Assembly (NCBI GenBank): GCA_036821485.1
Contig: DAISJM010000011.1
Coordinates: forward strand, 12,637-76,636
Reading direction: 5' to 3'
Source: DAISJM01 sp036821485
GTDB lineage: Bacteria; Verrucomicrobiota; Kiritimatiellia; CAIQIC01; JAGNIJ01
Length of the DNA: 64,000 nucleotides
Positions 40,423 to 49,055 of this stretch are shown here, piece by piece. The position numbers were made by a program, and so were the translations under genes. The notes under the pieces were generated by a model. That model saw nothing but the letters and a program-made list of their open reading frames with translations, ran no database searches and was not told the origin of the DNA. The first letter of the stretch is position 1; every line of letters starts with the position of its first letter.

Positions 40423-42362
40423 CAAGCATTGTCAGCATTCGACGCATCACGCAGGCGGCCTTCCTCCTGCTCTTCCTCTGGCTTTGCGCCGTCATGAGCC
40501 TCGGCACGAACTGGTGGCAGTTGCGCGGCTGGCCGGTAAATATCTTTCTCCAACTCGATCCCCTCGCCGCCCTGTCGACGCTCCTGTCCACGGGCACACT
40601 CTACCGCGAGTTGTTCTGGGCGGCGGGCACGGTCGTGCTCACGATCCTGCTCGGGCGTTTCTTCTGCGGCTGGGTCTGCCCCTTCGGTACGCTCCATCAG
40701 TTCGTCGGCTGGCTCCACCGCTTCGGGAAGCCCCTCGCAGAGAAGACCCGGTTGAACGGGTATCGCCCGGCCCAGGCCATCAAGTACTACATCCTATTCT
40801 TCTTCCTTTGCGCCGCTGCCGGAACGCTGCTCGCCCGCCTGACATCGCTCGCACGCGATGGCCGCATCATCCCGTGGATCGTCGTGACGGCTTGCCTGCT
40901 GACGGCAGCCATCCTCGCGGCAACCAAGCTCTTCCCGCGCGCCGGACGCGCCACGGCATGGCTGCTCGCCGTCACGGGGGCATGGACCGCGCTCGCCGTC
41001 TTCTTCCCGGTCGAACGGCTCATCGCCGGCTCGGTCCAGACCGGCCTGCTCGATCCCATCCCCCTTGCTCACCGCTCGGTCCACCTTGCGCTACTGCCTG
41101 TCGCCGACCGTTTTGGCGGCGTACTTTCCGCGGCCCCACGCCAGTACACCGGCGCCCTCCTGATCGGCGCCGTGTTCATCGCCGCACTCGGGTTGAACCT
41201 CTGGATACCGCGGTTCTACTGTCGCTTTATCTGCCCGCTCGGCGCGCTGTTCGGCCTCTTCGGACGCTTCGCCTTCTGGCGCGTCGGCAAGACACAATCC
41301 GGCTGCTCAATGTGCAGCCGCTGCGAAGCCAACTGCGAAGGCGCGTGCGAGCCGGATACGGAGATCCGCATCAGCGAGTGCGTGCTCTGTATGAACTGCC
41401 TGCGAAGCTGCCATGAAAATGTGATGAGCTATCGCGCAGCCAAGTCGGCCGGCGGCGAGATCACCTCGCCGGATATCACGCGCCGCGGCTTCATGGTCTC
41501 CGTGGCTTCGGGGTTTCTGGCTGTCCCGCTTGCGCGACTGGGCGCCCGACTTGGTCTGAACTGGAATCCGCGCTTGATTCGTCCGCCCGGCGCGCTGCCG
41601 GAAGCGGACTTCCTCAATCGTTGCATCAAGTGCGGCCAGTGCATGCGCATCTGCCCCACCAACATCATCCAGCCCGCCGGCGTCGAGCACGGCGTCGAGG
41701 CACTCTGGACGCCGACGCTGAATTTCCGCATAGGCACGAGCGGCTGCCAACTCAACTGTGTTGCCTGCGGACAGATCTGCCCCACCGCCGCCATCCGGCC
41801 CCTCAGCCTCGATGAACGACTCGGCCTGAACGAATATGCCGAGGCCGGTCCCATCCGAAGCGGCATGGCATTCATCGAGCAGGGACGCTGCCTCCCGTGG
41901 GCAATGGGAACACCGTGTATCGTCTGCCAAGAGAACTGCCCCGTCAGTCCGAAGGCCATCTACACCCGCGAGGTCTTTGTCCCTCTGCGCGACACACTAC
42001 CCGTGGTCGCAAAGGCCGACGAGCTTACCGTGGATTTCGGCGCAGCCGTGCTCGCGCCCGGCGCCTTTGCGAACGGCGACTATTTCTGCGCAATCTCCGG
42101 CGGCAGCGATCCCCGGCCCCGCCGCATCACGGAAAACAGCGCCAGCAGCCTTTCGATTGATTCGACCGACCCATGGGAACGGGAACCTGCCGCGGGTTCG
42201 CAAGCCGATGTGCTGATCCGCCTGCAGCGCCCGTATATCGATCCCCGATATTGCATCGGCTGCGGTATTTGCGAACATGAGTGCCCCGTCTCGGGTCTAA
42301 AGGCCATTCGAGTCAGCGCAGAAAATGAATCGCGCGAACCACAACACAGGATTCTCGCCTGA
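40419..42362 (+). CDS. membrane polyferredoxin (NapH/RdxA-like 4Fe-4S protein)
   Basis: The 647-residue protein combines an integral-membrane part with many 4Fe-4S motifs. Membrane segments lie at about 9-30, 60-85, 120-140, 160-180, 185-205 and 240-265, with CGWVCPFGTLHQF and CRFICPLGALFGLF motifs typical of NapH/CcoG. Cysteine clusters CSMCSRCEANC, CVLCMNCLRSC, CIKCGQCMRIC, CVACGQIC, CIVCQENCPV and CIGCGICEHEC follow. It likely carries electrons between membrane quinones and exported partners, here the DUF362 protein and aldo/keto reductase. GTG start with GGGGGAAAC; overlaps DUF362 stop. An internal Arg-Arg-Gly-Phe-Met segment after the first clusters begins a second hydrophobic helix. Confidence 0.9.
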   Translation: MTSIVSIRRITQAAFLLLFLWLCAVMSLGTNWWQLRGWPVNIFLQLDPLAALSTLLSTGTLYRELFWAAGTVVLTILLGRFFCGWVCPFGTLHQFVGWLHRFGKPLAEKTRLNGYRPAQAIKYYILFFFLCAAAGTLLARLTSLARDGRIIPWIVVTACLLTAAILAATKLFPRAGRATAWLLAVTGAWTALAVFFPVERLIAGSVQTGLLDPIPLAHRSVHLALLPVADRFGGVLSAAPRQYTGALLIGAVFIAALGLNLWIPRFYCRFICPLGALFGLFGRFAFWRVGKTQSGCSMCSRCEANCEGACEPDTEIRISECVLCMNCLRSCHENVMSYRAAKSAGGEITSPDITRRGFMVSVASGFLAVPLARLGARLGLNWNPRLIRPPGALPEADFLNRCIKCGQCMRICPTNIIQPAGVEHGVEALWTPTLNFRIGTSGCQLNCVACGQICPTAAIRPLSLDERLGLNEYAEAGPIRSGMAFIEQGRCLPWAMGTPCIVCQENCPVSPKAIYTREVFVPLRDTLPVVAKADELTVDFGAAVLAPGAFANGDYFCAISGGSDPRPRRITENSASSLSIDSTDPWEREPAAGSQADVLIRLQRPYIDPRYCIGCGICEHECPVSGLKAIRVSAENESREPQHRILA

Positions 42363-42397
42363 GTTCCGGAAACACGAACACGCGGAGAGGTGCGACC

Positions 42398-43615
42398 ATG
42401 AATGAAAGAACAAGCGGGCTGGACCGGAGAGACTTTCTAAAAATCGTCGCGACCGCCGGTGCCGGCGCCTTGTTCGGCGCGCGCCAAGTGGCAGGCGCGG
42501 AACCGGCTCCAGGCACGCCCGCCTCGACCACCCAGATGCCCACCCGCCCGTTCGGCAAGACCGGATTCACCGTGTCGTGCCTGGCGATGGGCGGCATGTT
42601 CGACATCCCCGGAAACCAACTCGTGCTTCGCAAGGCGCTCGACTGGGGCGTGACCTATTGGGACACGGCCGACTGCTATGAGGGCGGTCGCAGCGAGGCT
42701 GGTATCGGCAAGTTTCTAGGCAGCAACCCCGACGCGCGCAAGAGGATATTCCTCGTCACCAAGTCCGACTCCCGCGACCCGCAGGGCATGACCGAACTGC
42801 TCACGCGCTCGCTCGATCGGATGAAGACCGACTCCATCGATCTCTACTTCATCCACGGCGTCGGCCGCATGGATGAGCTGACCGACGATCAGAAAGCCTG
42901 GGCCGAGCGGATGAAGAAGGAAGGCAAGATTCGCCTGTTCGGTTTCAGCACCCACAAGAACATGGAGACGCTCCTCGACGGCGCGGCCAAGCTCGGTTGG
43001 ATCGACGGCATCATGTTTGCCTACAACTATCGGAACATGCACAGCGACGCCATGAAGAAGGCTGTCGACGCGTGCGAGAAAGCCGGCATCGGCCTGACGG
43101 CGATGAAGACGCAGGGCGGTGGGCCGATCAAGACGGACTCGGAAAAGGAACGGGAACTGGCCGGCCGTTTCATCCATCGTGGGTTCACGCCGGAGCAAGC
43201 CAAGCTCAAGGCTGTCTGGGAAAATGAGCAGATCGCCAGCATCTGCTCGCAGATGCCGAACCTCGGCATCATGTCGGCCAACGTCGCGGCGGCACTCGAC
43301 CGAACCCGCCTCGCCGCAAACGAGTTCCAGGCCCTGGATCAGTACGCGGCCGCCACTTGCGATGGCTATTGCGCCGGCTGCGCCAACCTCTGTGAGGCGG
43401 CCACCGGCGGCGCGCCCGTGAGCGATGCGCTGCGCTGCCTCATGTACCATCACCACTACAACAATCCGGAACAGGCCCGCACTGAATTCGCCCGCATCCC
43501 TGCTTCCGCAAGGGAGCGTCTGCTGGCCTTCGACGGCGCGGCCGCGGAACGCGTATGTCCCCGGCATCTGCCGATTGCCCGGCTCGTTCGCGAAGCCACC
43601 GAACTGCTCGCGTGA
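42398..43615 (+). CDS. Tat-exported aldo/keto reductase with C-terminal cysteine cluster
   Basis: The 405-residue protein has a twin-arginine signal (LDRRDFLKIVATAGAGALFGA) and an aldo/keto reductase barrel (about 45-330): RPFGKTGFTVSCLAMGGMF, WDTADCYEGG with the catalytic aspartate/tyrosine, VTKSDSRD lysine region, and FIHGVG histidine. The C-terminus has CDGYCAGCANLCEAA plus further cysteines (RCLM, RVCPRHL), a probable 4Fe-4S site seen in iron-sulfur AKR-like oxidoreductases. ATG 35 bp after the polyferredoxin stop, RBS AGAGGTGCGACC. It would receive electrons at the envelope from the preceding operon genes. Confidence 0.9.
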   Translation: MNERTSGLDRRDFLKIVATAGAGALFGARQVAGAEPAPGTPASTTQMPTRPFGKTGFTVSCLAMGGMFDIPGNQLVLRKALDWGVTYWDTADCYEGGRSEAGIGKFLGSNPDARKRIFLVTKSDSRDPQGMTELLTRSLDRMKTDSIDLYFIHGVGRMDELTDDQKAWAERMKKEGKIRLFGFSTHKNMETLLDGAAKLGWIDGIMFAYNYRNMHSDAMKKAVDACEKAGIGLTAMKTQGGGPIKTDSEKERELAGRFIHRGFTPEQAKLKAVWENEQIASICSQMPNLGIMSANVAAALDRTRLAANEFQALDQYAAATCDGYCAGCANLCEAATGGAPVSDALRCLMYHHHYNNPEQARTEFARIPASARERLLAFDGAAAERVCPRHLPIARLVREATELLA

Positions 43616-43638
43616 GCCGCGGGCCATTGTGTGGTTAA

Positions 43639-45111
43639 ATGGCGGACGTCATGGCAGACATCGTGCTGGCCGCCATCAACGCGAAGTACATACACCCGGC
43701 GCTCGGGTTGCGTTACCTTTTTGCCAACCTCGGCCCTTTGATCCCCCGCACACGGCTGCTCGAGTTCGACCTCCGCAAACCGACACGCGATGTGGCCACG
43801 GCCATCCTCGCACATGAACCCCGAATCGTCGGGCTTGGCGTTCACATCTGGAACACTCGTCTCGTCGCCGAAGTGATCACTCTTCTGAAAGCGGATCGCC
43901 CCGACCTTGTCATCGTGCTCGGGGGCCCCGAAGTCAGTTTCGATGCGGCGGATCATGAAACCTGCCGGCAGGCGGACTACATCATCACCGGCGAGGCAGA
44001 TCTCGAATTCTCAGACCTGTGCAGCGCCATCCTCGGCGGGTCGCGGCCGGCATCGCGGATCATCCAGGCGGCGCCCGTGGAATTGGAGACCCTGGCGCTG
44101 CCCTACCCGCTCTACACGGCCGACGATCTGGCGCACCGGCTGACCTATGTCGAAACGTCGCGCGGCTGCCCCTACGCCTGCGAGTACTGCATCTCGGCAC
44201 GCGATGTCACCCTGCGCTACTTCCCGCTGCCGCGCGTTTTTGAAGCGTTCGATGATCTCCTGCAACGCGGGGCGCGGCGCTTCAAGTTTGTCGACCGAAC
44301 CTTCAATGTGGATATCCCGCGAGCCATCACGATCCTCGAATTCTTCCTTGAACGCATGCAACCCGGTCTGTTCGTTCATTTCGAAATGGTCCCGGAACGG
44401 TTTCCGGAAGAACTGCGCCAGGTGATCCGGCGGTTTCCAGACGGCAGCCTCCAGTTCGAGATCGGCATCCAGACGTTCAACACTGATGTCGCCGCCCGGA
44501 TCAAGCGGACCATGGATGCGCCGCGCATCGAGGAGAACCTGCGATTTCTCAGGAACGACACTCATGCGCATATCCACGCCGACCTGATCGCCGGACTGCC
44601 CGGCGAATCCATGGACAGCTTCGCTGCGGGCTTCGACCGCCTGCTCGCCCTGCAACCGCACGAGATCCAGGTCGGTATCCTGAAGCGACTCCGCGGCGCA
44701 CCCATCGCGCGCCACGACGCGGAGTGGAGCATGGAATATGACACTGAACCTCCGTATGAAATCCTCGGCAATCGCTTGATCGCGCGGAAGGACATGGATC
44801 GGCTCCGGCATTTCGCGCGCTTCTGGGAAGTCATCGCCAACCGCGGCGATTTTGCATGCGCCGCGCCGATGATTTGGCGTGAGCAGCCCTCGGCCTTCCA
44901 CGCGTTCATGGAATTGAGTGACTGGCTATTTGCCCGGTTTGGACGCCACTTCGGTATCCCGCTGGAAGAATTGAGCGAGGCGATATTCGACTTTCTGACC
45001 GGGACGCGCGGGATAAAGACAACGGAAGTCACCGATGCGCTGAGCCGGGATTACACGGACGGAAGGCCCTTGCGCCGCCTGCCGAAATTCCTCCGGACAG
45101 AGGTGGACTGA
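43639..45111 (+). CDS. B12-binding radical SAM protein (DUF4080 type)
   Basis: The 490-residue protein has an N-terminal cobalamin-binding-like domain (about 1-135; VGLGVHIWNTRL, VLGGPEVSFD) and a radical SAM domain with the cluster motif SRGCPYACEYCIS (C-x3-C-x2-C), followed by KFVDRTFNVD and EIGIQTFN. The C-terminal DUF4080-like part ends near KTTEVTDALSRDYT. Family role is unknown; related enzymes methylate or rearrange small molecules or RNA. The start may be the ATG at 43639 or the one four codons later. It follows the aldo/keto reductase by 23 bp and converges with glgA. Confidence 0.92.
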   Translation: MADVMADIVLAAINAKYIHPALGLRYLFANLGPLIPRTRLLEFDLRKPTRDVATAILAHEPRIVGLGVHIWNTRLVAEVITLLKADRPDLVIVLGGPEVSFDAADHETCRQADYIITGEADLEFSDLCSAILGGSRPASRIIQAAPVELETLALPYPLYTADDLAHRLTYVETSRGCPYACEYCISARDVTLRYFPLPRVFEAFDDLLQRGARRFKFVDRTFNVDIPRAITILEFFLERMQPGLFVHFEMVPERFPEELRQVIRRFPDGSLQFEIGIQTFNTDVAARIKRTMDAPRIEENLRFLRNDTHAHIHADLIAGLPGESMDSFAAGFDRLLALQPHEIQVGILKRLRGAPIARHDAEWSMEYDTEPPYEILGNRLIARKDMDRLRHFARFWEVIANRGDFACAAPMIWREQPSAFHAFMELSDWLFARFGRHFGIPLEELSEAIFDFLTGTRGIKTTEVTDALSRDYTDGRPLRRLPKFLRTEVD

Positions 45112-45117
45112 GGAGCC

Positions 45118-46716
45118 TTACATCGCACGACGCTTCTGGATCGCGCGGCGATAGACGGCCACATAATCCTGCGCCGACCGCTCCCACGAGAACTCCTGGG
45201 CCATCGCCTGCTTCCGCAGGCGGGCCATGTGTTGCGGGCGATCAAACCATGTGGACACCGCCCACCCCATCGTGTTCGCCAAGGCTGAACCCGACGCCTC
45301 GACGAACTTGAAGCCGGTCCCGGAGCCCGAGGCCTCATTGTAGTTCTCGACCGTATCCTCCAACCCTCCGGTGGCGCGAACGATCGGAAGCGTGCCGTAT
45401 TTCATCGAGTACATCTGGTTCAAGCCACACGGCTCGTAGAGCGAGGGCATCAGGAAGAAATCGCTTCCCGCTTCGATGAGATGGCTGACCTCGTTGGAGT
45501 AGCCGATGTGCGCATTCACGCGACCCGGGTAGGCCGCCGACAACCCGCGGAAGAAATCCTCGACGCCACCGTCGCCCGTGCCCAGCACCACCAGTTGGAA
45601 CAACATTTGATTCAATGCCTTCGGCAGTGCCTCCATGAGCAAATTGAAACCCTTCTGCTGCGCGAAGCGGGACACAATGCCGAACACGGGCCAGTCGGCT
45701 CTCACATCGAGATGGAACAGGCGTTGAAGTTCGGTCTTGCAGATGGCCTTGCCGGACAAGTCATCCGGCGTGAAGCGGGCAGGAATGAGTTTGTCCGTTT
45801 CCGGATTCCAATGCTCATAGTCGCAGCCGTTGAGGATGCCCGTGAAATCGTCGCCGCGATCATTGAGGAACGGAGCCATGCCCATGCCGCCCGAAGGGGT
45901 CAGCACTTCGCGGGCGTACGTCGGCGACACCGCCGTGATCGCATCGGCGTACGCGATGCCACCCTTCAACAGGTTGATCTTGCCATGATCCTCGAGAGCT
46001 CGCGGATTGAAAGTATCCCAACCCACGCCGAGATACTGGAGCGCACCGGGATGATAGATGCCCTTGTACCCGATGTTGTGAATCGTCAACACGCTGGCCG
46101 TGCCGGACAACGGCGAGAGGATGCGATCCCACGTTTTTAACATGACGGCCAACACCGCGGTCGGCCAGTCATGGACGTGCATGACGTCGGGAATGAAATT
46201 CGTATCCTTGCAGATCTGGATCGCGGCTTTCGAGAGCAGCCCGTAACGGAATGCATTGTCGCCGTACTCGCCCCACGGCTCGTCGTAAATGCCCGGCCGG
46301 CCAAAGAATCGGTCGCAGTCGACGAACCACACGGGAACTTCGTTATCCAACAGGGCCTTGTGAACACCCACCCACTGCTCCTCGCCCCCGCCCATGTGCG
46401 CACATGCGGATCGTTCGTAGGTGATCCCGAAACGCGCGCGATTGATGGATGCGTAGAGAGGAATAAGCACCCGGGCATCGTGTCCCATGCGCCGCAAAGC
46501 CTTGGGCAAAGCCGCTACAACATCGCCAAGTCCACCCACCTTCGCAAAAGGCGCGCACTCGGAAGCGACGAAAAGGATCTTGAGCGGGCTCTCGGCCGGG
46601 CGAACCACGTCTGCCGCCAAAGGCTCTGCAACCCTCTTCTTCGAAGCAACCGACTTTTTTGGCGTGCGACGACGCCGCGCTGCGGTACCGGACGATGGGC
46701 GTACTTTTCTGGGCAT
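45118..46716 (-). CDS. glgA: glycogen synthase (ADP-glucose type) with basic N-terminal tail
   Basis: GlgA transfers glucose from ADP-glucose to glycogen chains (GT5). Of 532 residues, about 48-525 form the enzyme: ILFVASECAPFAKVGGLGDVVAALP with the KxGGL motif, the mid-protein HDWPTA and NIGYKGIY segments, SRFAQQKGF, and LMPSLYEPCGLNQM-type catalytic loop. The first 45 residues are an unusual Lys/Arg/Ala/Ser-rich tail (GTAARRRRTPKKSVASKKR). The start follows AGGAGTTGCC; longer frames lack an RBS. It probably works with malQ, 12 kb away, in glucan metabolism. It converges with the radical SAM gene. Confidence 0.95.
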   Translation of the reverse strand: MPRKVRPSSGTAARRRRTPKKSVASKKRVAEPLAADVVRPAESPLKILFVASECAPFAKVGGLGDVVAALPKALRRMGHDARVLIPLYASINRARFGITYERSACAHMGGGEEQWVGVHKALLDNEVPVWFVDCDRFFGRPGIYDEPWGEYGDNAFRYGLLSKAAIQICKDTNFIPDVMHVHDWPTAVLAVMLKTWDRILSPLSGTASVLTIHNIGYKGIYHPGALQYLGVGWDTFNPRALEDHGKINLLKGGIAYADAITAVSPTYAREVLTPSGGMGMAPFLNDRGDDFTGILNGCDYEHWNPETDKLIPARFTPDDLSGKAICKTELQRLFHLDVRADWPVFGIVSRFAQQKGFNLLMEALPKALNQMLFQLVVLGTGDGGVEDFFRGLSAAYPGRVNAHIGYSNEVSHLIEAGSDFFLMPSLYEPCGLNQMYSMKYGTLPIVRATGGLEDTVENYNEASGSGTGFKFVEASGSALANTMGWAVSTWFDRPQHMARLRKQAMAQEFSWERSAQDYVAVYRRAIQKRRAM

Positions 46717-46757
46717 GGCAACTCCTGGGTATGAAAGGCTGAAATGTGGGCGACGGA

Positions 46758-47351
46758 CTATTTCTTCCTGCCAACCGGCATGAGGCACAGCGGATGTTCG
46801 GCGGCGGGGAGCCCGAGGGCTTTCTTCACATCCATGTCGGAGAAGGCAGCAACGACCACCGTGCCAAGATTCAGCGCAACGGCCTCAAGACTCACGTTCT
46901 CCGCAGCGTGACCGATCTCCATGTGGATGTAACGCACGCCCCGCTCGCCATATCGTTCCGTGGTACGCTCGTATACGGCGGCAAACGCCAACATCGCCGG
47001 AGCCACCGCCATCCAGGTTTGATCCAGCGCTGCCGCCGCCAGCTCATTCCGGCGGTCGCCGTCCACCATGTGTGTCAGGATGTGTTTCCGAAAATCATAC
47101 CGGTAAATGCCGGGGTTCAGGTCCTGCACCTGCCCGACAACCAGATAGGATTCGATGGGATAAAGCGCCCCGGCGGAAGGCGCCGTCCTGAAGCCCCCCA
47201 GCGTGGTCACCCCCTGCGCCGCCCAGAGAAGCTGGCCCACTTCAACCAGGGTCAGAGGGTCTTCCTTGAATTCGCGTACCGAGCGGCGGTGCTGCATCGC
47301 CTTGTTCAGGTCGTACTTGGCATCGTATTCAGGCACAGGAAGATTGATCAT
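46758..47351 (-). CDS. SagB-type nitroreductase
   Basis: The 197-residue FMN protein has the nitroreductase-fold segments of SagB-type dehydrogenases: HRRSVREFKEDPLTLVEVGQLLWAAQG, TAPSAGALYPIESYLVVG and HMEIGHAAENVSLEAVALNLGTVVVAAF. No azoline-forming cyclodehydratase or precursor peptide is nearby, so it is probably a stand-alone SagB-like oxidoreductase. The chosen ATG has GAGGC upstream; the longer frame would translate the gene-free leader. It lies 41 bp upstream of glgA on the same strand. Confidence 0.88.
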   Translation of the reverse strand: MINLPVPEYDAKYDLNKAMQHRRSVREFKEDPLTLVEVGQLLWAAQGVTTLGGFRTAPSAGALYPIESYLVVGQVQDLNPGIYRYDFRKHILTHMVDGDRRNELAAAALDQTWMAVAPAMLAFAAVYERTTERYGERGVRYIHMEIGHAAENVSLEAVALNLGTVVVAAFSDMDVKKALGLPAAEHPLCLMPVGRKK

Positions 47352-47686
47352 CGTTTTTGCCTCTGTAGATTCCACTCCACCCCAAGAAGCCCACCCCGGG
47401 CACACCCGCGCATTGTAGAAATGGAAACCCCACCTTTCCAGCACCTTTTCGCACCCTCTCGATTCGCTCCTCCGGCTTTTCCTTGCGGAAAAAGGCCCGT
47501 TTCCCCTACATTGCGTTCCGGCTTCCCAGACCGTTTCTGGACGAGTCCAAGAGCCAACGCTCTGTCTTTCATGTGTATATTGTTGTATATAAACGGGTTA
47601 TGCATTTCGATGACGGGTTGACTATGGCGAGGTTCCTTGGGAGCATCTACAGTTCAGTTTCGTGAGGAGAGGAGTCGGTCAGGATC
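47352..47686. other. 335-bp gene-free spacer between divergent genes
   Basis: The stretch holds an imperfect hairpin GGCTTTTCC-TTGC-GGAAAAAGGCC (47474-47497) and an AT-rich patch TGTGTATATTGTTGTATATAA (part of 47572-47592) that could hold -10 elements for the rightward trk operon; no convincing -35 partner is seen. Short open frames here lack coding character. No other feature recognised. Confidence 0.4.
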
Positions 47687-49036
47687 ATGCGAGTACTTAT
47701 CATAGGCTCTGGCACGGCAGGTCAGAATCTGGCGGAGAAACTCTGCGCCGAGAAACACGACGTCGTGCTGATCGATCGCCAGGAAGAGGCGCTGGCCGAG
47801 GCGCAGGCACAGCTCGATATCCTGACCATTCAAGGTGAGGGTTCGAGCCCCAAGGTCCTCGACACCGCCCAGATTCGCAAGACGGACTTGCTCGTGGCCG
47901 TCACCGACAGCGACGAAGTGAACATGCTCGCCTGCATGCTGGCCCACGCGGCCGGGGTCCCCCACAAGGTCGCCCGTGTCTCGAATCTCGACTACATCCA
48001 CCCGCCCGAACAGTTCTCGCCCTCCAAACTCGGCATTGATCTCGTGGTCAGCCAAAAAGAGGAGTGTGCCCACGAACTGTTCAATATTCTCCGTATGCCG
48101 GGCACACTCGAAGTCGTCGACCTCTTCGAGGGCGAAGTCCTGGCCGTCGGCATACGTGTCCATATGGACAGCCCCCTGCTCCGCCAACCTCTGAAGTCGT
48201 TCCCGCAACCGGAATTGCTGAAATCCATCAGGTTCGTTGCCCTCAAACGCGGCGATGACATGATGGTACCGCGCGGCGATACGCAGTTCATGGTCGGCGA
48301 CGATGTCTATTTCGTCGGCCGGCCGAATGACATTTCCCTCTTCATGACATGGGCTTGGCCCGAACGCACCTCCTTTGAAAAGGTGATCATAGCGGGCGGT
48401 GGAGATCTCGGCCTGCAACTCGCCCGCATGCTGGAATCCACCGGCATGCAGATCGTCCTGATCGAACGGGATGACGCGCGCGCCAATCACTGCTCCGGCG
48501 TCCTCGACCGCACCTTGGTGATCAAGGGCGACGCAATGGACGAGGATACGCTCAAGAATGCGGGCATTGTCGCCGGCACCGCCTTCGTGGCCGCCACCGG
48601 CATCGACGAGAACAACATCATCGGCTGCCTGCTGGCCGCCAAGTGCGGCGCGCGATTCACGCTCGCCCAAGTCACCCGGCCGGACTACGTGCCCGTCATC
48701 GACAGTCTGAGCCTGCTGGATCGTGCTGTCAGTCCGCCTCTCTCGATGATCAATGCCATCCTTCACTTCGTGCGCGGCAAGTATGTCAAAGCTGCCGCCC
48801 TGTTCCACAAGCTCCCCGGGGAACTCCTCGATGTCGTCATCCCGCCGAAGGGCAAGTGGGCCGGCAAGGCCATCAAGGACATAAAGATTCCCGACGGCGT
48901 CACCATTGCCGGTGCCAGGCGCGGCACCGAAGTGCTCGTTGCCATCGGCGACTTGGTCCTGGCAGAGGGCGATCGTCTCGTCATCTTCGCCCTTCCCGAG
49001 GCCGTGGCCAAGATAGAGGCCCTGTTCAAGAAATAG
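47687..49036 (+). CDS. trkA: Trk potassium uptake regulatory subunit
   Basis: TrkA is the cytoplasmic NAD(H)/nucleotide-binding ring that gates TrkH. The 449-residue protein has two RCK units: Rossmann fold MRVLIIGSGTAGQNLAEKL and VIIAGGGDLGLQLARMLE, each followed by a TrkA-C domain (about 145-220 and 365-449, the second ending VLVAIGDLVLAEGDRLVIF). Length and order match TrkA. It heads a three-gene operon with two trkH genes (19 and 4 bp gaps). No strong Shine-Dalgarno, but the start fits the family. Confidence 0.94.
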   Translation: MRVLIIGSGTAGQNLAEKLCAEKHDVVLIDRQEEALAEAQAQLDILTIQGEGSSPKVLDTAQIRKTDLLVAVTDSDEVNMLACMLAHAAGVPHKVARVSNLDYIHPPEQFSPSKLGIDLVVSQKEECAHELFNILRMPGTLEVVDLFEGEVLAVGIRVHMDSPLLRQPLKSFPQPELLKSIRFVALKRGDDMMVPRGDTQFMVGDDVYFVGRPNDISLFMTWAWPERTSFEKVIIAGGGDLGLQLARMLESTGMQIVLIERDDARANHCSGVLDRTLVIKGDAMDEDTLKNAGIVAGTAFVAATGIDENNIIGCLLAAKCGARFTLAQVTRPDYVPVIDSLSLLDRAVSPPLSMINAILHFVRGKYVKAAALFHKLPGELLDVVIPPKGKWAGKAIKDIKIPDGVTIAGARRGTEVLVAIGDLVLAEGDRLVIFALPEAVAKIEALFKK

Positions 49037-49055
49037 CGCTCGTTGCCCAAACGCG

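Noticed and set aside
46758..47351. Thiazole/oxazole-modified peptide cluster
   Set aside because: A SagB-like oxidoreductase alone is present; no cyclodehydratase, protease or precursor peptide lies nearby.
47474..47497. Extra copy of the TTTTCCAA palindrome
   Set aside because: The centre is TTGC without the AA/TT bases, the stem has a bulge and there is no 31-bp neighbour.
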